A stretch of 64,000 bases of DNA from Ampelocalamus luodianensis. Taxonomy: Eukaryota; Streptophyta; Magnoliopsida; Poales; Poaceae. Shown here piece after piece: positions 1 to 11,816 of this stretch; the stretch's first letter is position 1, and every line of letters begins with the position of its first letter. The position numbers were made by a program, and so were the translations under genes. The DNA lies in contig CM070617.1 in assembly GCA_036346255.1 (NCBI GenBank), positions 28,323,080 through 28,387,079 on the forward strand, given 5' to 3'. Below the pieces are notes generated by a model, which was not told the DNA's origin, made no database searches, and worked only from the letters and a program-made list of their open reading frames with translations.

Positions 1-3000
1 TCAAATTGATTGGAGTCATCACCTCGTCCACTGTTGACAAGTCTTTTTCATAAGCCTGACTTGGTTCTGCCTGTTCATTACAATCACCACCAAGTATAAT
101 AATTTGAACAGCCAAAAGAAATTTCTTCTAGAACATGAACAAACAAAAATAGAGCAAAGGTAAAGCCATATTTGTTTGACTTATATTCTGTATATAGTTT
201 CTGAAAATACGTCAATATCACTTCAATCTCCCAACAGGCAACAGCATACTGTTAAGTCCATAAAACATTATATCATGATTGCCCCCATGCATCTTGTATC
301 TGGTTTCTGAATATACTTGATCATCACTTCTATCTCCAAACATGTTGCAGTACGGACTCAAAAGCCAAAAGGATTCAGAATTTTAAATTATCATAACATG
401 TAACAATAAGTATGCAAGAAATTATATACTGAGAACTAAATAAGATCCAGGATAGCAGCCTAATGGTTTAAACAAAAGGAACAAGACAGTAAGGTACTAA
501 GGTCAAATCAAGCTGAAATTAATTATACTCAAATTATGAGTACACACCAGAAGGGAGGGAGGGCTGTCAGCTCTCACTGCACGATCACCACAAGAACCAG
601 TAGGTAGTGAACAATCAATGTTAGAAGTCTCTCTCTTTTCCCACCTCTCAACGAGAGATTTTGTCTTTCCTAGTGGCACAGCAACTGCAAAAGAAGTTAA
701 TATCATCATAAAACTATTTTTAGGGGAAGTAAACCCCAGCTTCAGAGTGGGCACAAAACTATGCCCTTGGCAACATCAGTAAACATACACACACACCTCC
801 TCTAACATATTTGACCCTGGGTGTTTCTGTAGTTGAGCATGGTGATTCAAAGGCTACAGTGAAAGAGAGTTTTAATGTTAAATCGCCAAAAATGAGCAAA
901 ACTGCAGGGCTTCAATGTTTAAGAACAAAGAAAAAAAGAGCTATACACTTATCAGCATTTGACTGCAGAGGATGCTCCAAAGACACTGTTCTGTCCATCT
1001 TTTCTGCCATTCGTGCAATATCTCCTTTTTCTGTATCTTCATATTCTTCTTTCTTGTAATATGGAGTCAATCCAAAGGAGAATTTTAAGCCATACAAACG
1101 CTCTGAGCAAACATCTGGTTCAGTGAGCATGGATCTTACTAAGCTGTCGCTATCACCAGCATCACCATTAAGTGAGGGTTTTCTTGAGTGAATAGGACTG
1201 CAAAAATCATCTGGGACTGCAGTTCTGCCTCCAATTCCTCTACTAACACTGCCTACTGTTTTGTCCTCTAAAATGTCTCTGGGCACAACAACAGGTGAAG
1301 AAACAGCCAGCGGCGTAGTGTAAATATCTTTCACAGATATTGACTCCGTGAGATGACCTTTTTTAATGGTTGAAATATTAGCTATTCCGGTACGAGATGT
1401 TAATGAGATGTCCTTCTGTCCAAAATTACGTTCTGCTGTTATTGGATTGGTGGAAGAATTTTCTACAAGTTTCATACACCTCATTGGAGTTGAACTCTGA
1501 ATAGATGATTTCAAAGATGAATCAGGTCTTCGAGGAATGGTAGTACTCTTATATTTCTTGGTTTTATCTGTAGTTGCTGGAGTCAAATGTGAGCCACGAA
1601 CCCCACTTTCAGCTGAGAGAGAGAGAGAGAGAGAGAGATCATCACTATGGAGTACTGAGGCAAAGTAAGACAATTCAATACATAATGAAAATATATGAAT
1701 AGTTTGAAGCCATACCAATCGCTGCCTCCTTAATTTTGTATAAACTTTTTGGATGTGTCGTTGCTACAGCAGGAATAGACTTTGCAGTGCTACTATCATC
1801 TATAGAATGTACAAGCTCGGCAAAAAAATTTGCTTTAGGTAAAACACCAAGAGCATAGGGTCCAATGAGCTGGGTCAAAAGATAAAAGTTAGACCCTACA
1901 AGAAAATACACATTGCATGCAAAAATTAACACTCACCGATATATCAGCTACCCAAACACCAACACAGCGTTCATGGTAGGAGCATCCCAAGAGTTTTCCT
2001 TCATAAATACTAAGGTCAGCCAAATTGCTCCATCCCATGTCAACAACATCATGACATCTTACTGGTTCCCAAGAGAATACCTATAAAATGCTCATATAGG
2101 TCAGCAAGCAGCAAGCAAGCAATATCAATAAATCGCATGTTAAAATCAGACCTACCTTTAAGCTTTGGTCTAACCCACAGAATAGGGTTTTTCCATCTGG
2201 GTGAAAGACCATAGAACGTACACCAGTACCCTGGGAGACAAGAGGCATATACATAACATCAGAACAGGAAGATGCATGTGCCCCTCATGCGCATTTTGCA
2301 TACAGGAACAAAATATAAGATAATTGAATACAAAAGAATTGAGGAATAAAAGTTTATGGTTTATCAAATCATTGAGTTAAACTTGTGCAAAAGTGTCCTG
2401 GTATAAGAAAAGCACTTGCAAGTTGCAAGTACCTCAGGTCCAGCAGAACCTATCAATTCAAAAGTTTCAAGATCCCAAAACTTCACCGTTCGATCAGCCG
2501 AGCCTGGAAAATATCAGTAAACTCACTGTGAATACACTTCAGCTTCTTAAAACATCACTTACTGCAGATATATCCAATAATAACACATTTTTTTCTTATC
2601 CAAAAATGAAGTTTCTAACTATTACACAATTAAGATAAGATTTCCCAAACAATCAAATTGCTCTTAGGTCATACTAAACAATAAAAAAAATTGGTGTAAT
2701 GGACTTTAAAATTAGAATTCTTGAAAATTTATACTACAAAAACATAAGATGACGTCTCAAAAATCTCAACCCTTAAAGCAGTGGAAACAAAAGTAGGTAG
2801 GTACCTGTTGCAAGCAAAAATTCTTGCGGATGAAAATCAATGCAGCGGATTTGTCCACTATGGAACTTGAAATCATGTAGAAACTTTCCGGCTGTTAGAT
2901 CCCACACCTTCACAATATTATCTTCTCCACCGGTGACAACCCATCGTCCATCAGGTGTAAACCTGATTGTTCTAATTGCTCCTCTGTGACCCTTATATGT

Positions 3001-4624
3001 GTGAATGCATCCTTTTTTCTTTATATCCCAGATCTTAAGATCTGTATCTGAAGAACCAGATGCGAAAAACTCGCCAAATGGATGGAATTCAACAGCAGTG
3101 CAACTCGATCTATGCCCAGTGAGAGACCGCACAACTACATCTCAATTCAAAAACATTAATCAGGCATCTATTTTACCCAAAGCATGGTTCTGAACATTAA
3201 TAAGAAGCTTACTAAGTTACTATATATGGCTAAAAACTTAAAATCGATACAGTTCATGCTTAACTGTGATGCAGACTGAGAAATATCGGGTGAACAGAGG
3301 TTGTTATGAAAACACTGTTGGTTATGTTTTTAGCTGCTATCTACATTAGCTCAGCTGATCATTTTACCCAAATACCACAGCGTACACATTTTTTATGTGA
3401 TCATTGAAGACATTTTGAGGAAGATTTGGAACCCTCCTGAACCTTATAACCATGATTCCTCAACAGCCACTCAAAAACAAAAGTGCCCCTAATCCAATGG
3501 GAGATTACCCTGATAGTGATTCCATGTGTATCAGGGTCTAAAGTAAATTTGTGACAGACACGATGTATCACAGAGTCAAATGGCTATTTTCTATAATTGT
3601 TGAACAATGAACAAACATATACATGAAAGCAAAAAACAAGTCATTAGGGTATAACCCACTATCTGGGGCCTTATACAAGCACCAACCACACCTTTTGCTT
3701 CTTCTAAGTCCCAGAGCTTGATGGAGCCGTTTGATGAGCCAGCAAGCACAAGCACCTCTGCTGTATCAAACTCTACAGCCTCTACCGAGCTTGTGTGACC
3801 TGACAAGCTCTGTGTGAACAATAAGACACCCTTCAGAAACACAACATGAGACAAATTCTAAAAAAGCTAAAGGAACTGTAGTATCATTGTCATAGGAGCA
3901 CAGACCAGGAGAGGCGTCTGCTTGCCGATTGCCCACAGGTTGACCTTGCGGTCATTGCCGCCTGTGATGAACACACGGTTCGACTTCTTCCCGATAGCCA
4001 AGGACCTGACTTCAGCATCGTGTGCCACAAACTCCTCTAATTTGGGATTCCAAGTTAAGGAGAAGCCAAGTTTGAGCAATGCACATTTCCAGATAGTAAC
4101 TACTAGCAGTTCCCGGAACTATGATTGGCTGTCAACTAAACTGGGCAAAGAATTGATGAAACCAGAGAAAAAATAGCTGCTTTCTCGGCTGAATCATTCT
4201 AAACGTATCAACATTTACTTGTAGTTGATTCGAAGGTAAAATAGAGTTGGACAATTTGGCATTGCTAACCTAAATTGGGGGGAAAAGGGGAACTAATTGG
4301 CGAAGCAGTTGCAACCGCTTAAGGTTTTGCTTCGTTGATTCAAGAAATGGCTGCCTTCGTTCGCGTAGATTGCCAAGAAAGAGAAAAAGGTGGTAAAAAA
4401 TTTCGAGAATCTACCTCCGTCGTTTCAACAAATTGCCCACAAGAACAAAAGACAATAATTTGGGGGTAAATAATACTCTTCCCTCTACTGTTTGCGTAAA
4501 TGCCTACCCAGATTGCTTCAAGAAACGGATACTTCTCCCTTCTTGGGAGCCAAATCGGATCAAGTGAAGAGAAAAAAGGAAGCAAAAGGATACGGAGCTT
4601 GTAGCCGCGCTTCTCGGGGTCCAT
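1..4624 (-). CDS. KTN80: Katanin p80 WD40 regulatory subunit (KTN80-like), 3' end outside window
   Basis: Katanin p80 targets the p60 severing ATPase to microtubules. Twelve exons join in frame on the minus strand: 4594-4624, 3906-4036, 3692-3809, 2805-3134, 2433-2503, 2156-2230, 1937-2080, 1716-1869, 949-1612, 797-816, 548-684, and a last one from 70 (or 127) past base 1. The start at 4624 gives MDPEKRGYKL and joins to QEFVAH, as in plant p80. WD40 repeats fill about residues 10-310, with SGHTSSVEAVEF, GSIKLWDLEEAK, DLKIWDIKKKGCIHTYKGH and DNIVKVWDLTAGK visible. A low-complexity Ser/Thr-rich linker follows in exon 9, then VAVPLGKTKSLVERWEKRE. The first eleven exons total 1875 nt, exactly 625 codons. 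Plant homologues run to roughly 800 residues with a C-terminal p60-binding con80 domain, which must lie beyond base 1. The acceptor of the last exon is uncertain. Confidence 0.93.
1613..1640 (-). repeat. (CT)n/(GA)n microsatellite serving as polypyrimidine tract
   Basis: On the coding (minus) strand an uninterrupted CT dinucleotide run lies directly against the AG acceptor of katanin exon 9 (exon starts at 1612). The repeat thus makes up the polypyrimidine tract of that splice site, so its length may vary between accessions without touching the coding sequence. Confidence 0.8.
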
Positions 4625-7018
4625 CCCTCCGTCTCTGCCCCACTCCGAGCCGCTGGCTCGCGGGCGCGCGGGAGCGTTGGTCGCTGAGTCGTCGTCGACG
4701 AGTAGGGGCGCGGTTGAGATCCGAGTGGTATGTGCAGCAGAAGTGGGCGAGCAGCTTCGCCTTTTACTCTCTTTCTTGCAGCAGTGAAAACGAGAGGTGT
4801 GCAACGGCGGTCCCACGATTTTGAGCATGAGTGTCGGAGTTTAGAAAATATTGCTCAATAAAAATGAAAAGGTTTTTAGTGTCAAAAACTAAAGTATAAT
4901 TGTCCCCACAAAAACATCACAAAATAAGATAGAAACATTACAAAATAATTAAGAAAAATATAATTTTAACTCTGCGATTTTTCATGCAATTTTTGAAACG
5001 GTCATTTCATTTCATTGTTCCTTAGAACCACCTTACTAACTTCTTTATAATTTCATGCTGGACACTTTAAAAGTTTAAGGAAAATTCCTTTATTATGTGA
5101 GTCTCACCAGCACAATCTCACAAAGATGTCAAATCTACAAATTCTTTTTTATTTTTTGAGATTATACGATCTGCGTTTCACAAAGACAAAATCATTCAAT
5201 TAACTATTTGGGATTTGCTGGTTTCGGAATTGGAAGGGAAAGTGGAAGTCCGAGCGCAACTCATCTGGGGATGAGACCTCGCCGCAACGCCAGCCACTCC
5301 CTACCTATCTGCTCGCCGCAACGCCGCCCAACTCACTGTGCTGCCTCACACCCTCACTTCGCTTCCAGCGCCGCGTGCTTGTAGTTGTGTCAAGGATTCT
5401 TCTTTATTTTTCAAATCTATAGACTTCTTTATTTTTTAAAGCTCTACAATTCACAAAAATACAAGATTTACGAAACACGGTTACTTTTTCAAACCCGTTT
5501 GGGAATCGGGTACCTATGACAGAGTAGGGATTTGAGAATTGATGTAGATGTGCGTGCCGCCATGCCTTCTTCTCGGTCACGTCGTCTCACTATCGCCTGT
5601 GCCCAGTGGCGGTCTGCATCGCTACGCGCTTTCCTCCCCTTCTCCTAGGCTGTCGTCGCTCGCGGCCCTTAGCAAGTCGCCCCACCTCGCTCGCCGTCAG
5701 CGCTGCTCCGCCTTCCCGCCATCGAACCTCGGCCTTCGACAACCACCACCCGCGTCGAGCCAGAGTTGAGAGAGAGAGGTTAGGGTTCTTGGGTTAAGGC
5801 ATTGAGGCCTTCAGACACGGCATGGCCCAGCCCGACCGACGTGGTATGAACTCGTGTGGCGCATGGGCTAAGGTGGGTTAGACCCCGAAGGTGTGGCTAG
5901 AGTGGGATTGGGTTGGTAAACGCTATTGATGTACAACACATGAAGATTTGGCCTAACTTAGAGTATACATGTGTAATATACGTACTATATACTGTATTTT
6001 TTTGCCAAAAAATTAGGTGTTTAGGTGAACACCAATGAACCAGCGGTCCGCCCTTGGAGCTGTGGAGCGGTGTGGGTGGGGAGAAGAGTGGAGTTTTTGT
6101 CATCTCCTCTTCCCTGCTTCTCTTCGCTTTTGTGCTCGTTTCTTTTATTTTGTTAGCCAAAGCAGAACTAAAGTAGGATTCTCTTCCCGCGCTCCTTGAG
6201 GAAGAAAAGAAAGAAAGAATCGTCAATTTGGTAATAAGGAATATATGAGCATAGGTTTAGATGAACCTACTATAATCACCGTTGGTACAACACCGAGATT
6301 CATGCAGATTATTCTTCTCATTTTGCTTTCTTATTTTCGAAATTCCTTGATGAGACATGATGGGTCACTCAACAGTACATATGGGCCCATCCCATACCCC
6401 CTCTTTAGAACATGGTGCAAATATTAATACAAAATTCATGCAAAAAATAGGTCAGATATATTATGATATAGTCAAGTGTCCTACAAAAATTCAACTACAA
6501 AGGTTTATGTAGCAAAGCACGGGCATTGAACTAGTGTCTATATCAAATTTATGTTTGAACTTTTGTGGCATGATAGCTTGATTTTATGTATACTATCAAT
6601 TTTTTCTGAATTTTTCATAACTATTTGTACCACATTTTGAAAAGAGGGAGTAGGGGAGTACCCGCAGGGTGGGAAGTACAGGATATGTTCTCCCCATCTC
6701 TATCCCACCATCCCTCTATCTCTCCACCCTAGATAGGTCATTCTCTCCCAGGTCACTATCTCTCTACCCAACGTCTCTCTCTCCACCCAGCCCATCTCTC
6801 TCTCTCTCTCTCTCTGCTCTCACACTTGCGACTAGGTGAGACGGTGCACCGGCCGGTGGGTAGAACGGGAGGCGGCAAGAAGGCGGCTTAGGGACGATGC
6901 ATCCAGGCGGGCTTGGGGACGGCGCATACACGTGGTGCGGGGAATAGGCGGCACTCTCGGTCTTCTTCCTCAACTCCTGTGAGGCCAACAATGAGGTGCA
7001 CCTCACCCGAGAGGCGAG
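4625..7018. other. Intergenic region upstream of katanin; no gene recognised
   Basis: The first ~200 bases (4625-4830) are GC-rich and probably hold the katanin 5' UTR and promoter. Beyond it the sequence is AT-rich with two GC-rich islands (5230-5400 and 5550-5880). Their short open frames have low-complexity Pro/Ser/Arg translations with no recognisable domain. A CT microsatellite sits at about 6770-6826. A possible Helitron-like 3' end (ACGGGCATTGAACTAGT) lies near 6517-6534. I see no supportable gene. Confidence 0.5.
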
Positions 7019-8505
7019 TGTTAGTGATATGCCCTAAAATGCAATTATAGAGATGATTGTATCACATCTATATTTATTAAATTAAATATTATTATGGTCC
7101 TTAGATGAATTATCACATTTAACGATTTGCAAGTATGTGATTTGTTGGTGAAGCTCTTTAATAGCTTTATGATGTTATTCTAAAAGGACCATTGGTCGGA
7201 TGTCACAGGTCAAGACACTAGCAACTTATCGACCAACACATGTATTAATTGATGATCATATTTTACCGGTCATAGATATGGAGATATCGAATTAATAGTA
7301 TGAGCACATGTTAGAGAATATGGTGTTGGATTGACCCACATTGAGAAACTATTGAGATTATTATGATTCTATGTGTCATCAGTTGGTCTCAAGCGATGAT
7401 GATGTATAATCTTTAGAACCGGGATCAGTATAGTTTTCTATATGTGTGGTTATAAATAAAGGTAGCTGAGACTATCAAACGCTACTCCGTAACTGGATAG
7501 TTATAAAGGTAGCTTTTAGGTATGTTATGAAATATATGGAGGAATGTGACTGGTTGGATATGAGATTTGTCCTTCCAAACATAACGGGAGAGATATCTCT
7601 GAGCTCCTCGATGTTCTCGGATAAAGGAAGTGCAAGACCATGCCACGAGTGGTCGAACAGTCTGTCACTAGATCAAGGAAAGATTGAACAGTCCATAAAT
7701 GACATATATCTCACACGGAGTTCAACTAGATATCGTAAGACAAAAGAAGAATACACAGTCAGATCACTTAGTCTGACCAGATACGGACTAATCATATGGG
7801 ATATGGATTGATCATGAGTTGGTCATACACGATCACAAACTAGTCGATGAACTGGTCTTAAGGTGTTACGAACTGGTCATGAGCGATAAGGATCTAATCA
7901 CATATCATATCACATAAGCTTCATCCAATATAATCATTATGTGTATTCGAAAGTCGCTATATCCTACTAGGAACCGTTATCGACTTATGATTAGAAAGGA
8001 GTTTTCAAGTCCGGTCGATTACACATAAACCTACAGGGTTACACACTTAACGGATTGGAACAAACTAGTTTGGATTGGACCAGTATGGGCTCTTTATAAG
8101 GGGAGGCGTGGGGGCTTTTGGACGTACGAATTACACAATCCACGAAAACCCTAGGCACTACCTTCCCGAAGGCCCTACCGTGCGTGTTGGTGCTAATACA
8201 CCAGCGTACGACGTTTCACCTCTGGACGTATGGATATCGTAGAGGCGTTATTGCGCTGATCGAGGATGATCTACAACCTATATGAGGAACACGAGAAGCT
8301 GCTGGAAGAGACAATCGGTGGTCGAGCACGTTGGATAATCGACTACGACCACTACATCGATGTGTTCGACGTTGGACTAGACTGCTCCATTGTTTCTTAC
8401 GCTGCACTACGCGTCTAGTGCTAACGATCTATAATCTTTTATTTGCACGAAATCCTGGTTTACGTGGTAAAATTTTGAACTATGCGCTAATGTAGCCTAC
8501 CCATA
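7019..8505 (+). mobile_element. LTR of a Ty1/copia-type retrotransposon (solo LTR or LTR-only remnant)
   Basis: The segment opens with TGTTAGTGATATGCCCTA, resembling the common cereal LTR start TGTTGGAAATATGCCCTA. It keeps the same order of internal blocks as those LTRs: an AACTGGATAGTTATAAAGGTAGC block near 7490, a GAGAGATATCTCTGAGC block near 7588, and a CTCTTTATAAGGGG promoter-like TATA near 8090. No gag or pol sequence is attached on either side, so it reads as a solo LTR or a large nonautonomous remnant. The right end is uncertain (8490-8515); GCGAG before the left end and GCAAG near 8512 could be an imperfect target duplication. Confidence 0.55.
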
Positions 8506-8889
8506 TCCTTATAGCAAGGAACACCGATAAGGTCTTCTTCCTAAGAAGCATCGTCGCTGAGGTGCTCCCGCTCCGCCCCAGTGTCAACCACCTCCTCGAA
8601 TCCGCCGGATCTCATCGTCCCCTGGCCCCTCACCGCCAAATCCACCGCACCGAGCCTGTTGACGCCGGATCTGCCGTCATCTTGCCCGCTGTCCCCAAGC
8701 TCCCTGTCGCCGAATCTCGCCGTCCCCGAGCACCACTCCACCACATATGTCATGCGACTCGAGGAAGAAGGGTGGTGCTTAATCCAAGCCGTCGCAATCT
8801 TTTGTCACCTCCAGTGATGAGCATCTTCTGGGGTGTCCATAACGGTCACTGTCCCAGTGTTGAGGTGTTCCCCACCGAAGCGGGTTAAG
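8506..8889. other. GC-rich intergenic stretch, no gene recognised
   Basis: A GC-rich stretch open in several frames on both strands; the translations are Pro/Ser/Arg-rich and frame-independent, as expected from composition alone. I see no domain, splice structure or repeat that supports a gene. Confidence 0.4.
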
Positions 8890-9797
8890 TGTTGGTACTA
8901 GGTATTGGAAAACCATTGTTATGATCACCCCATCGCAAGCCTAAGGAAGCATGTCATGATCGACATTATGAGTTGATCATATCTTATGAGTAAAGTGGTA
9001 TAATCTCTGCAAATTGTATAATATATTCGAATAGTCATGCCTTCGGTTATAAGCATTGTGAAGAAAACCACACTTAATTAGTTTTAATAAAATATAGAAT
9101 GAGGACATGTTAACGTAAAAATGTTTGTAGCGATGATATGAAGATAGGAGAAAGGAACGTCATGAGTAGTTATAGGTGGATGAGACCTTGTTTTATGACA
9201 AAATTTGCTTATAAACAACACTTTGATTAGAAGTTCAAAATGGCTAGATCATATGTTTGAAAAATAATTATAGTATTAGAGTAAAACTTGTTTTTGTACT
9301 AAAATAACTATAAGACCCTCCTTTGGAAAGCCTTGTGTGTGTGTGTGTAATATATATATAATTACATTTGGTTCAAGGGCTTGTTGAGTACTTTTGTACT
9401 CGTTGTTACTCAATTACGTGGATTCAGACTGCGAGATTGAAGACTCAGTGTCTATATACTTATATGTGTCTCGTTTTGGAATTGAATATGATGACGATAA
9501 CTAGGTCGTAGCTCCAGTCAATTGCCTCTGACAGATCATGGAGAACCCCCTTTGGTTTACTTATCTCCCGCTGTTTTATACTCTTTTTTGAACTCGGTGG
9601 CATATCGGCTCGTCAGATAAGAATTTAGCTTTAAGACTTATTTTCAATTGTTAATGTAATATTAAGTACTATTTTACTTCACACATGTATAGATGTGATA
9701 TTCATCGATATTGTACTTTGTGAGCTAGTTACTGACCGTGAGACTAGTTCGGTATACACAGAGGCTCTAGACGCAAGTTCGAACTCGATATATCACA
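8890..9797 (+). mobile_element. Fragment of a Ty3/gypsy-type LTR
   Basis: The block has the texture of grass gypsy LTR 3' portions: a GGGCTTGTTGAGTACTTTTGTACTCG segment near 9376 (compare the GTGCTCATCCTTGCTGAATAAA segment in the LTR at 29879-34249), then a tail ending in CGAACTCGATATATCACA, similar in layout to the end of that larger LTR. A (GT)n/(AT)n run lies at 9336-9361. No left boundary, PBS or coding sequence is visible. The assignment rests on resemblance and is tentative. Confidence 0.35.
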
Positions 9798-10338
9798 GGT
9801 GCACAACAGTGCATCGAGTACACAAAGACCGGTAGCGAGCGCGCGACACGCGCGCCGCGGCCCGCGACTCACGAGTACGGTACGTAGCCACAGAGAAGCG
9901 TGAGCGGTGGCGTTGCGGAAGTTTCACAGTCGCCATGGGGGCGTGGCTGGCCGCGCCTATGGAATGGCGAGGCGCGGCACGCGGGCACATGCCGTGCTGG
10001 TGTTGTGTGCGGGCAAGATGGGCGGCGCGGGGGCCATGGGGAGGACTTCCACTCATTCGTTTTGGAAAAAAAATCGGAGGGGAACGAAACAAACAAAATT
10101 ATTGAAATTTCGGTTCAAAATTTCGATGGGTTTTCAAACTTGACGAAATTTGACTAAATTTTATCCAAAATCAAATTTAGAATGTAATTTGTCCAAATTC
10201 AAATATTTTTATTTTTTTTAGTGAATTGCAAAAAAAATCAGAGGGGAGCAAAATCACCGAAATTAATTTCCTTGCTTCCACTACGAGCATGTGACATCGC
10301 CGTCGTATTCTGGGGCTGACAAATGAGCGACACAGTAA
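9798..10338. repeat. GC island followed by A/T-rich 'aaatttcgg' repeat; no gene
   Basis: 9798-10040 is GC-rich without a convincing coding frame. 10040-10260 is low-complexity sequence built from AAATTTCGG/CCGAAATTT-like pieces. A related piece occurs in inverse orientation at 59695-59805: both carry a AATTTAGAA - TTTGTC(T/C)AAATTCAAAT core. It is therefore a dispersed repeat rather than unique spacer. Confidence 0.5.
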
Positions 10339-11367
10339 GGGCATGTACAATGGAGGTGCTTAGGGAGATGTTTCCGGGAAAAAACCGGGTTTTTTTTTTC
10401 TAGCTGACGTGATCTCGGTGCTTCCAGGGAGGAAGAGCTGCTTCTTTTTGCTTCGATGCGTGGCCGATGCTTATCGCAGATAACTAACTTTTCTTCGAAC
10501 GAATGCCTGGCCGATGCTTGGAATCGCTGGTTGCATGGGAGAGAGAGAAGGACTGAGCGCCGGCACGGGCACGTCACAAGGCAGTTGTACCGCGGGGAAG
10601 CGGCACGACGCGGAGCGGTGGAGGAGGCACGCGGGGCTCGAGCGAGGCCACGAGGGGCGCGGCGAGCCAGTGAGGTGGCGACACGACGCGGAGGAGACCA
10701 CCACTGTGGGCCCGCACCGCCTTGCCTTGGGCAGATGGGCTGAGGAGCCGAGACCCGAGAGGAATGGAGTATTGGACGGTGGAGCAGACTGCCATATCGC
10801 GATTTGGGGAAGAAGAAGAACCGAAGAAGGAAAAAAGAATCGCTGGAACCTGGAATGGATGGATGCGATGGTTTTTATTTTTTTAGGCAGGCACTAGCGT
10901 TGTGGCCTGGGAATTACTACTTGCTTAAATATAATATAAGTATGATGTGTATGCACGCTGCAGCATACCAGCACATATTGACTGATTTGTGTCAAAAGGT
11001 GCGCCGAGCTACAGGTTTGTGCCACTGTTACTGTCTCTCGGTCTCTCTCTCCCATAGTCCCTACCACCACAGGTCCCGGATGGCATGGCACGTATCCTTT
11101 ACTTACCACGCATTTGTTTATTACACCTGCATTTGCTATGTTAGTGCATCACTTGATCACTATCAGCTGGAGCCTAGAGATTTAAAAAAAATTGCATACA
11201 AGATCACAGATGCTTGTATCAGTGCTAAGAAGGTAATTGAACCATTTAAGTACCTGTATGGATTTACTTGCATTGGAAGGGATAGTTTTTATACAAATGC
11301 TTAATGATACGATAATACCCTCTCTTTTTAAGCATCTATGCATAAGCACTCTGCGTTGTACATACCC
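10339..11367. mobile_element. Nonautonomous TIR transposon (Tourist/Harbinger-like), 1029 bp
   Basis: The left end reads GGGCATGTACAATGGAGGTG and the right end, inverted, GGGTATGTACAACGCAGAGT; both are followed by TGCTTA, so the inverted repeats run about 25 bp. Flanks are TAA on the left and TGA on the right, compatible with a mutated 3-bp TWA target duplication of the PIF/Harbinger group. The interior is GC-rich on the left and AT-rich on the right and encodes no transposase I can recognise. The same terminus recurs around 21891 and 24499. Confidence 0.65.
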
Positions 11368-11511
11368 TGATAAGCACAGATGTCAATGATTGTGCTTAGA
11401 CCGGTTCTTAATGGGTGCCCAAGCCTAACTACTTCCGTCTTAAAAAATCTCCCGTCTTGGTGGGACTGTTCTCTTGCCAGGGACAGATTCCAAGCCGCTT
11501 CGCAAGATCAG

Positions 11512-11816
11512 GGGCTGTTTGATCTGTTAACATAGGTGAATCAAATCAAAATTTGGTAACGTTAATAAAAATTGGCTTTTGTTTAGGTCGCTGCTAATAT
11601 TTGATAGTGGCAACAAAATTGGTAACATCAACGAAATCTAATGTCACACGTGGATAATCCGAGGATGAGAAAATCACTCATCAAAATTATAATAACACTA
11701 AAATTTGACTTGACCGCAATTCAAACAACGTTTATTTTGTCAAATTTTGGCTTTGCCCACGTTTTAGTTGTGCTAATTTTTGGTTTGATTCATTAGAGCC
11801 ATGAACCAAGCAGCCC
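11512..11816. mobile_element. MITE with ~13-bp imperfect TIRs
   Basis: The left end GGGCTGTTTGATC and the inverted right end GGGCTGCTTGGTT match with a few mismatches. Both ends are followed by related blocks: AATCAAATCAAAATTTGG on the left and AATCAAACCAAAAATTAG on the right when inverted. The ~305-bp size, lack of coding capacity and AT-rich interior fit a small MITE. No clean target duplication is visible. Confidence 0.6.

Noticed and set aside
9336..9361. GT/AT dinucleotide run as a possible regulatory or Z-DNA element
   Set aside because: An ordinary short microsatellite with nothing around it to suggest function.
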